From Hellea sp. (GTDB taxonomy: Bacteria > Pseudomonadota > Alphaproteobacteria > Caulobacterales > Maricaulaceae), in NCBI GenBank assembly GCA_020629875.1, contig JAHDCL010000019.1, positions 1 to 37,740 on the forward strand: DNA of 37,740 nucleotides, read 5' to 3'. Below the pieces are notes generated by a model, which had not been told where the DNA came from, ran no database searches, and saw only the letters and a list, made by a program, of their open reading frames with translations. The translations under genes were made by a program, and so were the position numbers. Shown here one piece after another: positions 1 to 7,883 of the stretch. Every line of letters starts with the position of its first letter. Position 1 is the stretch's first letter.

Positions 1-182
1 GCGATGGTGTGGAACACTGTGAAAAAGTTCGCGACTATGGAACGCGTGACCTCTTGCAAAGTATCTTGCTTGATGAGGAAGAGCATGTTGATTTCCTGGA
101 GACACAATTTGACCTGATCAAACAAGTCGGCATCCAGAATTACATTCAACTGCAAAGTGCGGCTGTTACTGAGGACGGCTAA
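1..182 (+). CDS. bfr: Bacterioferritin, C-terminal fragment (cut by window edge)
   Basis: Partial gene: the reading frame enters at base 3 and ends at the TAA at 180-182, so only the last 59 residues are present. The fragment has the bacterioferritin C-terminal pattern: DYGTRDLL, then DEEEHVDFLETQ, then LIKQVGIQNYIQLQ. The EEEH segment corresponds to the conserved E-x-x-H of the di-iron ferroxidase centre in the fourth helix, and IQNYIQ is typical of this family. Bacterioferritins form 24-subunit cytoplasmic shells that oxidise and store iron and usually bind haem at subunit interfaces. The haem-ligand methionine lies upstream of the window and cannot be checked. A small membrane protein gene begins 18 bases downstream on the same strand. 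Confidence 0.9.
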   Translation, partial: DGVEHCEKVRDYGTRDLLQSILLDEEEHVDFLETQFDLIKQVGIQNYIQLQSAAVTEDG

Positions 183-200
183 AATAGCTGAGCCTTTCAC

Positions 201-545
201 ATGTTAGGTTTGGGGATATTGTCGGTCGTCTTGCTGCTTGTACTTTTCATTCCCTGTCTCATTGTTGGGTTTTGGAAAAAACGTCCTGTTTGGGCGTTCA
301 TCATCGCAACTCTAGTTCTCTTCATAACCCTGGTAACGCCGGGGCTAATTACAACATTCCAAGCTATGGCGATTTATGGAGAGGGTGACCCTCAATTGAT
401 GGCAGGTGGAATCAGCCAGACGATTGTCGAGGCATTACTGTTTATGATCGTCTGTGTGCCTATTCTTTTTATATTCCAATGGTCCGTCTTGCGCCGACAT
501 AAACGCAGGCTTCCGAAAGTAGATGCCGACAAGACTTTCTTATAA
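201..545 (+). CDS. Small membrane protein of unknown function
   Basis: 114 residues, not recognised as a named family. Hydrophobic segments lie at about residues 2-24, 30-52 and 74-96, suggesting three membrane spans. The C-terminus is short and basic (RRHKRRLPK) and is probably cytoplasmic. The gene starts 18 bases after the bacterioferritin stop, so it may be read from the same transcript, although no strong ribosome binding site precedes the ATG. It converges on the lipoprotein gene at 568-1437 with 22 bases between the two stops. The reading frame is supported by length and clear hydrophobic periodicity. Function is unknown. Confidence 0.65.
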   Translation: MLGLGILSVVLLLVLFIPCLIVGFWKKRPVWAFIIATLVLFITLVTPGLITTFQAMAIYGEGDPQLMAGGISQTIVEALLFMIVCVPILFIFQWSVLRRHKRRLPKVDADKTFL

Positions 546-567
546 TCTAGGTCTATCAGCGTTAGAA

Positions 568-1437
568 CTAAAACCCTTTGGTCTGATAAGCAGGACTATA
601 TCCGTCAGATTTTTTTGACGGGGGTTTTAATGACGCTTTAAAGCCAAACGAACCATTTTTATGTTTTGCGATAAGCGATGTTTTTACGTCACGATAAGAT
701 GCTTCGGATAGTTTTAAGTCAAACAGCGGTGTTGAAAATAGGGCTGAATCGGAGCCTTTCTCAATTACGACTTCAACAGGGGTGCGGCTCATAAAATATG
801 ACCAATTTTCTTCGCCCGTTTTCTTTGTAAAAATATCTATGAGGATACGTTTTGCGCCCTTTTTTTTCTTCATCTCTTTGTACCGAAAAGCGATGTCATA
901 AGTTTCAGCAGGGTCACTTGCTGCAGCTTGATAAGGAATTGAAATTTTAGCCGTAGTTGGAGATAATTTGGTGACTTCAGAGTCCTGATAAAAAAAATTT
1001 GGCAAATCCTTATTATTTGGACCTAACCTTGAATAAAGCGTGTCGAACTTTTTATCATCGTTTTCGTCTGCGAGACAGGCTTCGTTGAGCAGAGTTCTAA
1101 CCGCATTGCTGTGAAGATAATCAAACCCGCAATACAATTTTTTTCCATCGAAAGATTTTGTTGGGAACAGCCGAGTTTGTGCTGGTAGTTTTATATCGCC
1201 AGCTTGCTGAAGTTCAACTTTCTGCTTCCCGATCACCTTCACCATATGTTGTGGGGTAACTTTTAGCTCGATCAAAAAATCGCCCTTTTTAATTAGCTTT
1301 ACGTCATTAATGGGGCGTTCTGATTGTACATTTAAGAGTGCGGTATTTTCGCTGCTTTGTTCTATGATATCGGCGGTGGTTGCGCATCCGGTAAGGGTTA
1401 TCGATGCTACGACCGCGAATGATTTTCTAAATATCAT
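568..1437 (-). CDS. Putative lipoprotein of unknown function
   Basis: 289 residues. The N-terminus is a lipoprotein signal: a basic start (MIFRKS), a hydrophobic stretch, and a lipobox LTGC with the lipidated cysteine at about residue 18, followed by ATTAD. The mature part is Lys- and Asp-rich with no domain I can name. The gene is more AT-rich than its neighbours, with homopolymer runs of A/T, which hints at weaker constraint or foreign origin. It starts 5 bases after the stop of the decarboxylase gene upstream on the same strand, so the two may be cotranscribed. Outer-membrane anchoring is likely because no Asp follows the cysteine, but this is an inference. Confidence 0.7.
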   Translation of the reverse strand: MIFRKSFAVVASITLTGCATTADIIEQSSENTALLNVQSERPINDVKLIKKGDFLIELKVTPQHMVKVIGKQKVELQQAGDIKLPAQTRLFPTKSFDGKKLYCGFDYLHSNAVRTLLNEACLADENDDKKFDTLYSRLGPNNKDLPNFFYQDSEVTKLSPTTAKISIPYQAAASDPAETYDIAFRYKEMKKKKGAKRILIDIFTKKTGEENWSYFMSRTPVEVVIEKGSDSALFSTPLFDLKLSEASYRDVKTSLIAKHKNGSFGFKASLKPPSKKSDGYSPAYQTKGF

Positions 1438-1442
1438 ACCTT

Positions 1443-2837
1443 TTACTCCAACTCTTTCCCCATTTCCAATATCGCATCGACTAACATATCAAGGTCGCTT
1501 TCACGCGTTCTGTGATTGGTCAGGTTCACGCGAATGGCCGTTTCATGGTCGATGGTTGTTGTCGACGGGGCGGCGAGACCGCTTTCCTGTAAGTCGACCA
1601 CAATGCGCGCATTTTTCTCATTCGGCTCATATTTGAAATTATAGCGGAAGCAGACAATGTTCAGCGCGACAGGGGCGAGGAGTTCAAGTTTTTCCTCAGC
1701 CTCGACACGGGCCTTTAAATATTGGGCTTGGGATATATTGCGCTCCACCACCTCGGCGATGGCGTCTATGCCGTGTGTTTTCAGATGCGTCCAGACTTTG
1801 AGCGCGCGGAAACTGCGCGAGAGTTCCGGCCCGTAATCAACAGCCCAGAAATCACCACCCGCGAGGCCGTCTTCATCATGACGTAAATATTCAGGCCGAT
1901 TGGCGAATGACAGGCGGTGTAAATAGGGGTCGCGAATAAGCACGCAGCCCGCCTCGTAATTAACCTGCCACCATTTATGAAAATCAAAAGCCAGACTATC
2001 CACGCGGGCGAGTCCCTTTACGCGGTGAGCCACAGTTTCGGAGAGGATGGCCGCTGCCCCAAAAGCTCCGTCCACATGGAACCAGAGCCCTTCTTTTTCG
2101 CAGAGATCAGCAAGTCCGTCTAAATCATCAATGGCGCCGACGTTCACCGCGCCCACAGTGCCGATAACCGCGAAAGGTGTTTTGCCCTCGGCCCTGTCCT
2201 TATCAATTGCGGCCTGTAAATCATCTAGTCTGATTTCAAAATTCTCATCGCACGGAATTTCGCGAAGGGCCTCTTTGCCAATGCCGAGTAGGTCAAAGGC
2301 GCGCCGCACACAGCTATGGGTTTGCGCGCCTGTATATCCGACAAGCTCTGCACCGGGATGGTCTTTCTGAAATTTATCTCGCGCGACCTTTAGCGCCGTG
2401 ACCGTTGCCATAGAGGTGCCGGAAGATATCAGCCCCGTCGTCTCGGACGGCATACCCATAATCTGCGCCGCCCAGCGAATAACTTGCTGCTCTATGACGG
2501 GGCCCACATGGTTGCGTCCGCCGCAATTAGCGTTCATCGCTGCGCCCGCCATCTCGGCTAAAATATTAGACGGCGCCCCCGCGCCATTTACCCAACCGAA
2601 AAAGCGCGGATGAATATTGCCGGGATTATAAGGCATGATGCTCTCAAGCTCGGCCTGCATCTGCTCCGGGCTTATCCCGCCCTGCGGCAGCGGCGTATTT
2701 ATCTCCGCCTTGAGCGATTTAGGCACAGGCGTCCAAACACGCCCCTCACGCGCATTCTCCATCTTATCGAGAGACGCGTCGAGCATAGCATGGGCAGTCT
2801 TACGAAAGGCAGGCCAATCTTTGGGGTCAAGTGTCAT
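1443..2837 (-). CDS. Pyridoxal-phosphate-dependent decarboxylase (group II, aromatic amino acid decarboxylase-like)
   Basis: 464 residues, close to the usual length of group II PLP decarboxylases. Visible landmarks are the N-terminal NPGNIHPRFFGWVNG segment, the SSGTSMATVTAL region that contacts the cofactor, HVDGAFGAA with the aspartate that pairs with the pyridine nitrogen, and DFHKWW with the lysine that forms the internal aldimine. The family removes the carboxyl group of aromatic amino acids, glutamate, diaminobutyrate or related substrates in the cytoplasm; the substrate cannot be read from this sequence. The C-terminal part (about 370-464) has the small domain with NLTNHRTRESD. The start chosen (2837) opens with MTLDPKDWPAFRK, as in related proteins. 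The downstream lipoprotein gene follows after 5 bases. Confidence 0.88.
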   Translation of the reverse strand: MTLDPKDWPAFRKTAHAMLDASLDKMENAREGRVWTPVPKSLKAEINTPLPQGGISPEQMQAELESIMPYNPGNIHPRFFGWVNGAGAPSNILAEMAGAAMNANCGGRNHVGPVIEQQVIRWAAQIMGMPSETTGLISSGTSMATVTALKVARDKFQKDHPGAELVGYTGAQTHSCVRRAFDLLGIGKEALREIPCDENFEIRLDDLQAAIDKDRAEGKTPFAVIGTVGAVNVGAIDDLDGLADLCEKEGLWFHVDGAFGAAAILSETVAHRVKGLARVDSLAFDFHKWWQVNYEAGCVLIRDPYLHRLSFANRPEYLRHDEDGLAGGDFWAVDYGPELSRSFRALKVWTHLKTHGIDAIAEVVERNISQAQYLKARVEAEEKLELLAPVALNIVCFRYNFKYEPNEKNARIVVDLQESGLAAPSTTTIDHETAIRVNLTNHRTRESDLDMLVDAILEMGKELE

Positions 2838-2925
2838 GAGAGTGGATTAGGGTTTTGCGGGCAGGGTGGCAATGGGGAAATATAGTCGCAGTGAAATAGC
2901 CTAGACGGACCATTTGGGTCTATTT

Positions 2926-3531
2926 TCAGATCGCTGGTTTAATTCTTGTAAAGCACCGAAAAACAACAGCTGAAAACAACGCTAATGGTAAGGTTCCTAA
3001 TACATAGGCCATTCCTCCAAACATCACGATATAGGCCAAAAAACCAATGAAGAAAATTATTGTAATGCCTGCTTGTGCTGGAATTCCTAATTGTTCAGCT
3101 ATTCCATGATAGACGTCATCTAAGGGAACAAATTGCATGACAATAAGGCCTATGATTCCAAGTAAAATGTAAAATCCAAACCATAAAAGATGGAGTTTGC
3201 TGAGGTAAGACAGCCACAGTTTAATAACTGTCCCAAAGCCAACAGGCTTGAAATTGGATATATTCACCATTCTTTCGGAGATATTTTTCACACTCCAAAA
3301 CATGCCAAGGCTTAGAACTAAAATTATTGGTAGTATTAAAATGGTTGAAAAAGAAATAGCTACAAAACTATCGACGTCTTGTTGACGGCCTAGTTCTACT
3401 AATATTTGGAATAGTGCAATAGTAACAGAAATTGCGATAAACCAGGGTAGAACTAAAACTGTATAAACACCTTTTGAAACGGCGACTGACGTTTCAGGTT
3501 TTACATGGTTTTTTGAAATGTGTCCCCGCAT
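2926..3531 (-). CDS. Polytopic membrane protein of unknown function
   Basis: 201 residues with four or five hydrophobic segments, at about residues 22-46, 56-82, 108-132, 150-172 and 176-195. No signature of a known transporter is visible. The gene is noticeably AT-rich compared with the flanking decarboxylase and cobT genes. It stands alone: 88 bases separate it from the decarboxylase start downstream and 127 bases separate it from the end of cobT upstream. It could be an inner-membrane protein of a small uncharacterised family. I cannot assign a role. Confidence 0.65.
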   Translation of the reverse strand: MRGHISKNHVKPETSVAVSKGVYTVLVLPWFIAISVTIALFQILVELGRQQDVDSFVAISFSTILILPIILVLSLGMFWSVKNISERMVNISNFKPVGFGTVIKLWLSYLSKLHLLWFGFYILLGIIGLIVMQFVPLDDVYHGIAEQLGIPAQAGITIIFFIGFLAYIVMFGGMAYVLGTLPLALFSAVVFRCFTRIKPAI

Positions 3532-3626
3532 AGGCGGTATCTAACAGAACTGTATAAATCTTCTGTGAATCTATATTTCAGCCACTTTTAACTATAATTT
3601 TCACTAACCGAGATCACTCAACAGTT

Positions 3627-3654
3627 TTGGGGCGGTTGTAATCAGTCTCCCCAA
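3627..3654 (-). terminator. Possible hairpin terminator after cobT
   Basis: Immediately past the cobT stop, reading the minus strand, TTGGGG and CCCCAA can pair around a 16-base loop. There is no clear U tract, so this may only be a weak or Rho-assisted stop, or chance. Confidence 0.25.
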
Positions 3655-3658
3655 CTAT

Positions 3659-5485
3659 TTACCGCCGTTTTGCACCAGCGTCATCAAATAATTCCGCTAA
3701 TTTCTCGGTCATTGCGCCTCCGAGCTGTTCGACATCCATGATGGTGACGGCGCGTTTATACCAACGCGTCACGTCATGGCCGATCCCGATGGCGACGAGT
3801 TCGACCTCGCTGCGGTTCTCAATCTTATCGATGACCATGCGTAGGTGGCTCTCGAGCAAGCCCGTTTTATTCTGGCTTTGTGTGGCGTCATCTACGGGCG
3901 CGCCGTCGGAAATGACCATCATGATGCGGCGCTGCTCGGGGCGCATCATCAGGCGGCGATAGGCCCATTCCAGCGCTTCGCCGTCAATGTTTTCCTTGAG
4001 CAAGCCTTCGCGCATCATCAGGCCGAGATTTCGCTTGGCGCGGCGCCACGGCATATCGGCGGCTTTGTAAATGATATGGCGTAAATCATTCAGGCGTCCG
4101 GGGGCTTGTGGTTTGCCATTGGCCATCCAGTCTTGGAAACTACGCCCGCCCTTCCACGCGCGTGTTGTAAAGCCAAGGATTTCCGCTTTCACGCCGCAGC
4201 GCTCGAGCGTTCGCGCCATAATATCGGCGCAGACGGCGGCGACCATGATGGGACGCCCGCGCATAGAGCCGGAATTATCAATCAGGATCGTGACGACCGT
4301 ATCGCGGAAATCGGTTTCTTTTTCTTCCTTAAAGGTGAGCGCCGACATGGGGTCGATAATCACGCGGGTCAGACGCGCCGTGTCGAGCATCCCTTCTTCG
4401 AGGTCAAAGGTCCAACTGCGTTGCTGCTGCGCCAGGAGGCGCCGCTGCAGGCGGTTGGCAAGCCGCGCAATAACAGAAGACAGCCCCGCCATATGTCCGT
4501 CCAGATAGCCCCGCAGCCGATCAAGCTCTTCAGTATCGCAAAGCTCTTCGGCTTTGATCGTTTCATCATGTTTGGTTGTATAGATGGTATAAGGGTCAGG
4601 TAGGTTTGTTGGCGAAGGCCGCTGCGCATTGGGATTTGGCGTTTGGTCGGCATCGTCGGACTCGCCGTCAATATTTTCCGCATCGACCATATCTTGCGGG
4701 TCAGCATTGTCATCTTCCTGGGCATCCGCGTCGGACACCTCGGTTTGACCTTGCTGTTCTTCCTGCGGCGTGTCGGGTGTTTGATCAGGCTGTTGATCTT
4801 GCTCATTTTCAGATGTCTCTTCATCTGAATCTTCATTCTCTTCGGGATCGGCCAAATCATCACCCAATTCGAAATCCTGAATCAAATCGCGTACAGAGCG
4901 GCCGAAATCCTGCTGATTATCAAGTAGAGCTTTAAGGGCCTGCATTTGCGGCGCCGCTTTGGCCTCAATCTCTTTACGCCACGCTGACATAATACCATTG
5001 CAGCTTTTGGGTAGCTCGCGTCCCGTCAAAACTTCGCGTGCATAAAGCCCGATGGCCTCGGCAAAGCTGTTATCATCCTTGGCGATATCCGGCTTATCAA
5101 AGCCTTTGCGCTCGGCGCGGGCCGCGAGCGATGCCATAAGGTTATCACCAACACCCGCCATGTGCTTGCCGCCAAGGGCCTCAATACGCGCTTGCTCCAT
5201 CGCCTCAAAAACGGCGCGGGCTGGCCCGGTACTGGGCTGGTTTTTCGCATGGGTAAATTTATCATGCAGAGCAATACGCAGGGCCAAACCATCGGCCTCT
5301 CCCCGCGCCTTGGCAATCTGCGCCGGTTTGGGCTTGGGCGGCAAGCTCGGCAGCATCACCTGATCGCGCACAATCCCGGCCACATCCCCGCCAAAGGAGA
5401 CTTCCATCTCTGGCTCACCCGCAATGGCCTTGGTCGCCGAGGCGAGGGAGCGTTTAAACTCATCTATGGGGGTGCGGGTGGTCAA
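3659..5485 (-). CDS. cobT: Cobaltochelatase subunit CobT (VWA-domain partner of CobS)
   Basis: 608 residues, close to the usual ~600-630 for CobT. The N-terminal third is helical. A very acidic low-complexity linker follows (about residues 210-290, rich in Glu, Asp and Gln). The C-terminal third is a von Willebrand A domain with a MIDAS motif DNSGSM, a matching [10 protein letters not shown] threonine region and [10 protein letters not shown]. CobT and the AAA+ protein CobS form the chaperone-like complex that drives ATP-dependent cobalt insertion by CobN in aerobic cobalamin synthesis. No cobN or other cob gene is in this window, as is common for alphaproteobacteria, where cobST sit away from the main cob operon. 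It is preceded by a small zinc-ribbon gene (2-base gap) and cobS in the same direction. Confidence 0.93.
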   Translation of the reverse strand: MTTRTPIDEFKRSLASATKAIAGEPEMEVSFGGDVAGIVRDQVMLPSLPPKPKPAQIAKARGEADGLALRIALHDKFTHAKNQPSTGPARAVFEAMEQARIEALGGKHMAGVGDNLMASLAARAERKGFDKPDIAKDDNSFAEAIGLYAREVLTGRELPKSCNGIMSAWRKEIEAKAAPQMQALKALLDNQQDFGRSVRDLIQDFELGDDLADPEENEDSDEETSENEQDQQPDQTPDTPQEEQQGQTEVSDADAQEDDNADPQDMVDAENIDGESDDADQTPNPNAQRPSPTNLPDPYTIYTTKHDETIKAEELCDTEELDRLRGYLDGHMAGLSSVIARLANRLQRRLLAQQQRSWTFDLEEGMLDTARLTRVIIDPMSALTFKEEKETDFRDTVVTILIDNSGSMRGRPIMVAAVCADIMARTLERCGVKAEILGFTTRAWKGGRSFQDWMANGKPQAPGRLNDLRHIIYKAADMPWRRAKRNLGLMMREGLLKENIDGEALEWAYRRLMMRPEQRRIMMVISDGAPVDDATQSQNKTGLLESHLRMVIDKIENRSEVELVAIGIGHDVTRWYKRAVTIMDVEQLGGAMTEKLAELFDDAGAKRR

Positions 5486-5487
5486 GG

Positions 5488-5877
5488 TTAGCCTTCATAA
5501 TCTGTAGCTGATTTATATTTTCTATCCTGGGAAACTTCGCCGAACATCCAGTTAAATATGTTCATTATTAAGCGTGCCGTACCTAGTCCCAAAAATGCAC
5601 CACCCACGACAGGTAACCAACCGACCCTGAAACTGCCATCATAGTCGTTATAGGTTGCCAAAGCGTAGGCAAAATTAACTAAGAGAAAAATCACTATGCC
5701 CACAAGAATAGCGCTCAGCAGCAAAAGGAAATATGATGCGCCTTTTTTAGGGACGACGTAATTTTCATTCTGACATCGAAGGCATTCAACAGTCTTGCTG
5801 CGAAGCCGCATCATATAGCTGAAAAACTCTGGCGTCTCAAATGGCTCGCTACAGCTTAGGCACTTTAGTTTAGCCAT
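5488..5877 (-). CDS. Small zinc-ribbon membrane protein inside the cobS-cobT operon
   Basis: 129 residues. The N-terminal 40 residues carry two CxxC pairs (Cys6/Cys9 and Cys32/Cys35), a rubredoxin-like zinc-ribbon arrangement, followed by two hydrophobic segments at about 47-71 and 84-108 and a short charged tail. The cytoplasmic zinc knuckle plus membrane hairpin resembles many uncharacterised zinc-ribbon membrane proteins but matches none I can name. It lies between cobS (28 bases upstream) and cobT (2 bases downstream), all on the minus strand, so it is almost certainly cotranscribed with them. CobS and CobT are soluble, so a membrane partner would be unexpected. The link to cobalt metabolism is inferred from position only. 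Confidence 0.75.
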   Translation of the reverse strand: MAKLKCLSCSEPFETPEFFSYMMRLRSKTVECLRCQNENYVVPKKGASYFLLLLSAILVGIVIFLLVNFAYALATYNDYDGSFRVGWLPVVGGAFLGLGTARLIMNIFNWMFGEVSQDRKYKSATDYEG

Positions 5878-5905
5878 TTTTAGATCCTCATATCGAGTGC
5901 GGGTT

Positions 5906-6889
5906 TTAGGCCACCATCACAGTCGCGGCACTCTCAGGCAAATCTTTGCCAAAGGCTCTCTGATAAAATTCAGAAATAATTGGGCGCTCTAGCTCATCAC
6001 ATTTATTTAGGAATGTAAGGCGGAAAGCTTGTCCGATATCACCGTCAAAAATTCGCGCATTTTCGGCCCAATTCATCACGGTCCGAGGAGACATGACCGT
6101 TGAGATATCTCCAGCGATGAAGCTGTTCCGCGTCATGTCCGCCACGCGTACCATAGAGGCAATAAGGTCCTTACCCTCAGGTGTGTCATAAGTTGGTGAT
6201 TTGGCGAGCACGATGGCTTCTTCCTCGTCATGGGGCAGATAGTTCAGCTGACAGACGATGCTCCAGCGGTCCATCTGGCCTTGGTTGATTTGCTGCGTGC
6301 CGTGATAAAGACCCGATGTATCGCCAAGCCCAACGGTATTGGTTGTCGCAAACAGGCGGAAAGCCTTGTGCGGGGTAATGACCCGGTTTTGGTCCAGCAG
6401 CGTCAAGCGGCCTTGCGCCTCTAAAACGCGCTGAATCACAAACATGACATCTGGACGTCCCGCATCATATTCATCAAAGACGAGGGCAACAGGATGTTGC
6501 AGCGCCCAGGGCAGTAGGCCTTCGCGGAATTCCGTGATTTGTTTGCCATCTTTTAGGACAATCGCGTCTTTACCAACAAGGTCAATTCGGCTGACGTGAC
6601 TGTCTAGGTTAATCCGAACAAGCGGCCAGTTAAGCCGTGCGGCGACTTGTTCAATATGGGTCGATTTACCCGTGCCGTGATAGCCCTGCACCATAACGCG
6701 GCGGTCATAAGCAAAGCCTGCGCAGATAGCCTGCGTTGTTTTATCATCAAAGATATAGGCGTCATCTATCGGCGGAACATTTTCGCTGGCCTTACTAAAG
6801 GCCGGGACCTGCATGTCGAAATCGACATCAAAGACCTCACGCGCTGACACCATAATGTCAGGCTCAAAAATAGGGAATTGGTCACTCAT
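5906..6889 (-). CDS. cobS: Cobaltochelatase subunit CobS (AAA+ ATPase)
   Basis: 327 residues, matching the family length of about 330. The Walker A motif GYHGTGKST is at residues 69-77 and Walker [10 protein letters not shown] at about 136-144. Sensor-type residues follow in [15 protein letters not shown]. CobS is a MoxR-type AAA+ ATPase that forms hexamers with CobT and powers cobalt insertion into hydrogenobyrinic acid a,c-diamide by CobN. The order J-protein gene, cobS, cobT on one strand, with bolA divergent, is a conserved alphaproteobacterial arrangement. The start at 6889 gives the expected N-terminus [11 protein letters not shown]. Confidence 0.95.
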   Translation of the reverse strand: MSDQFPIFEPDIMVSAREVFDVDFDMQVPAFSKASENVPPIDDAYIFDDKTTQAICAGFAYDRRVMVQGYHGTGKSTHIEQVAARLNWPLVRINLDSHVSRIDLVGKDAIVLKDGKQITEFREGLLPWALQHPVALVFDEYDAGRPDVMFVIQRVLEAQGRLTLLDQNRVITPHKAFRLFATTNTVGLGDTSGLYHGTQQINQGQMDRWSIVCQLNYLPHDEEEAIVLAKSPTYDTPEGKDLIASMVRVADMTRNSFIAGDISTVMSPRTVMNWAENARIFDGDIGQAFRLTFLNKCDELERPIISEFYQRAFGKDLPESAATVMVA

Positions 6890-6928
6890 GTCGTTTGTCC
6901 GTTATGTGGGGGTAAATATCTGTATCGC

Positions 6929-7549
6929 TTAGCCGAGATTGGTTGTCTTTAGCACTTTCATGGCGCTGACAACGCGCTGGAAGCTTTCTTCCGTATTGCG
7001 CTTGCCTTGGTTGGCGTCAGGGTGGAGCTGTTTCACCAGCTTGGTATAGCGCTTACGCACATCATCTTTGGTTGCTGTATCATCAAGGCCCAAATCGTTC
7101 AGCGCCTTTAGCTGCATTTTAGAGAGGCTACGGCGGCGTGGGGCTTCGGTCTGGCCGCCCTCTTTGCTGTCGCCAAAAATATTATAGCCCTCGGCGGTTG
7201 CCGCGGTGGATCCTGCTTTGCGTTTCTTTTGCGCCTTTGCGCGTTCAGCTGTGTTTTTCTTGACGTCCCATGTCGGGCGGTGACCATGGCGCGCGCCGAC
7301 TTGCCATTCGGCAATGTCTTCGTCAGTCATATTAGAGAAGAAATTCCAATTCTTATTATACTCACGCGCATGGGCCGTGCAGAAGTTGAAATAGTCGCGC
7401 AAGCGGTCAGGTGATTTCGGTGCTTTGCAGCCGCCCATAGAGACGCAGCCCGCCCAATCACATTCTGTCTGATTGGGATCGACTTTTTTCTTACCCTTAT
7501 TGACCCGGATATCGATGCCTTTGGGTTTATATTCGTAATTGCCTGCCAT
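6929..7549 (-). CDS. J-domain co-chaperone (DnaJ-like) of the bolA-cobST cluster
   Basis: 206 residues. The J domain is C-terminal (about 145-203) with the essential HPD motif at residues 176-178 and flanking helices KDDVRKRYTKLVKQL and FQRVVSAMKVL. This differs from classical DnaJ, where it is N-terminal. The N-terminal part holds a possible metal site: Cys30, Cys35, Cys41, Cys57 and His60. J proteins deliver clients to DnaK (Hsp70) and stimulate its ATPase; the client here is unknown. The gene lies directly upstream of cobS (39 bases) and diverges from bolA, an arrangement widely kept in alphaproteobacteria. Confidence 0.88.
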   Translation of the reverse strand: MAGNYEYKPKGIDIRVNKGKKKVDPNQTECDWAGCVSMGGCKAPKSPDRLRDYFNFCTAHAREYNKNWNFFSNMTDEDIAEWQVGARHGHRPTWDVKKNTAERAKAQKKRKAGSTAATAEGYNIFGDSKEGGQTEAPRRRSLSKMQLKALNDLGLDDTATKDDVRKRYTKLVKQLHPDANQGKRNTEESFQRVVSAMKVLKTTNLG

Positions 7550-7604
7550 AATGCCTATATACGTTGGGAGTTAAAATTAGGGTTGTTTTTAAGGACTGCA
7601 CAAA

Positions 7605-7883
7605 ATGGGCATTATCGCGTCATCAATCAAGGAAAAACTCGAACAAAGTTTCACTCCGTCGCACCTAGAGGTCATCGATGAGAGCCATAAGCACGCTCAC
7701 CATCGCGGCGCCCATGAACATGCGGCCGAAGGCGGCAGTGCAGAAAGCCATTTTCATGTCGTAATCGTCAGCGATAAGTTTGAAGGCATGAGCCGGCTAG
7801 CGAAGCACCGCGCGGTGCTGGAGGTGCTTGCGGATGAGGTCGCGCAAATCCATGCGTTTAGTTTGGACGCGCGGGTAGCTTAA
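7605..7883 (+). CDS. bolA: BolA family protein
   Basis: 92 residues, typical of BolA. The conserved pattern is present: N-terminal IKEKLEQSFTPSHLEVIDESHKHAHH, central SHFHVVIVSDKFEGMSRLAKHRAV and a C-terminal helix ending QIHAFSLDARVA. The histidine-rich region (SHKHAHHRGAHEH) contains candidate ligands for the [2Fe-2S] clusters that BolA proteins share with monothiol glutaredoxins. BolA proteins act in iron-sulfur trafficking, iron signalling and envelope or cell-shape responses. The gene diverges from the J-protein gene (55 bases between starts). Its TAA stop interlocks with the phoD stop on the other strand through a shared TTAA at 7880-7883. Confidence 0.93.
   Translation: MGIIASSIKEKLEQSFTPSHLEVIDESHKHAHHRGAHEHAAEGGSAESHFHVVIVSDKFEGMSRLAKHRAVLEVLADEVAQIHAFSLDARVA

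Noticed and set aside
4071-4935. Several plus-strand and alternative minus-strand frames within cobT
   Set aside because: They lie fully inside cobT, whose VWA domain and acidic linker explain the sequence; the alternative frames have atypical composition.
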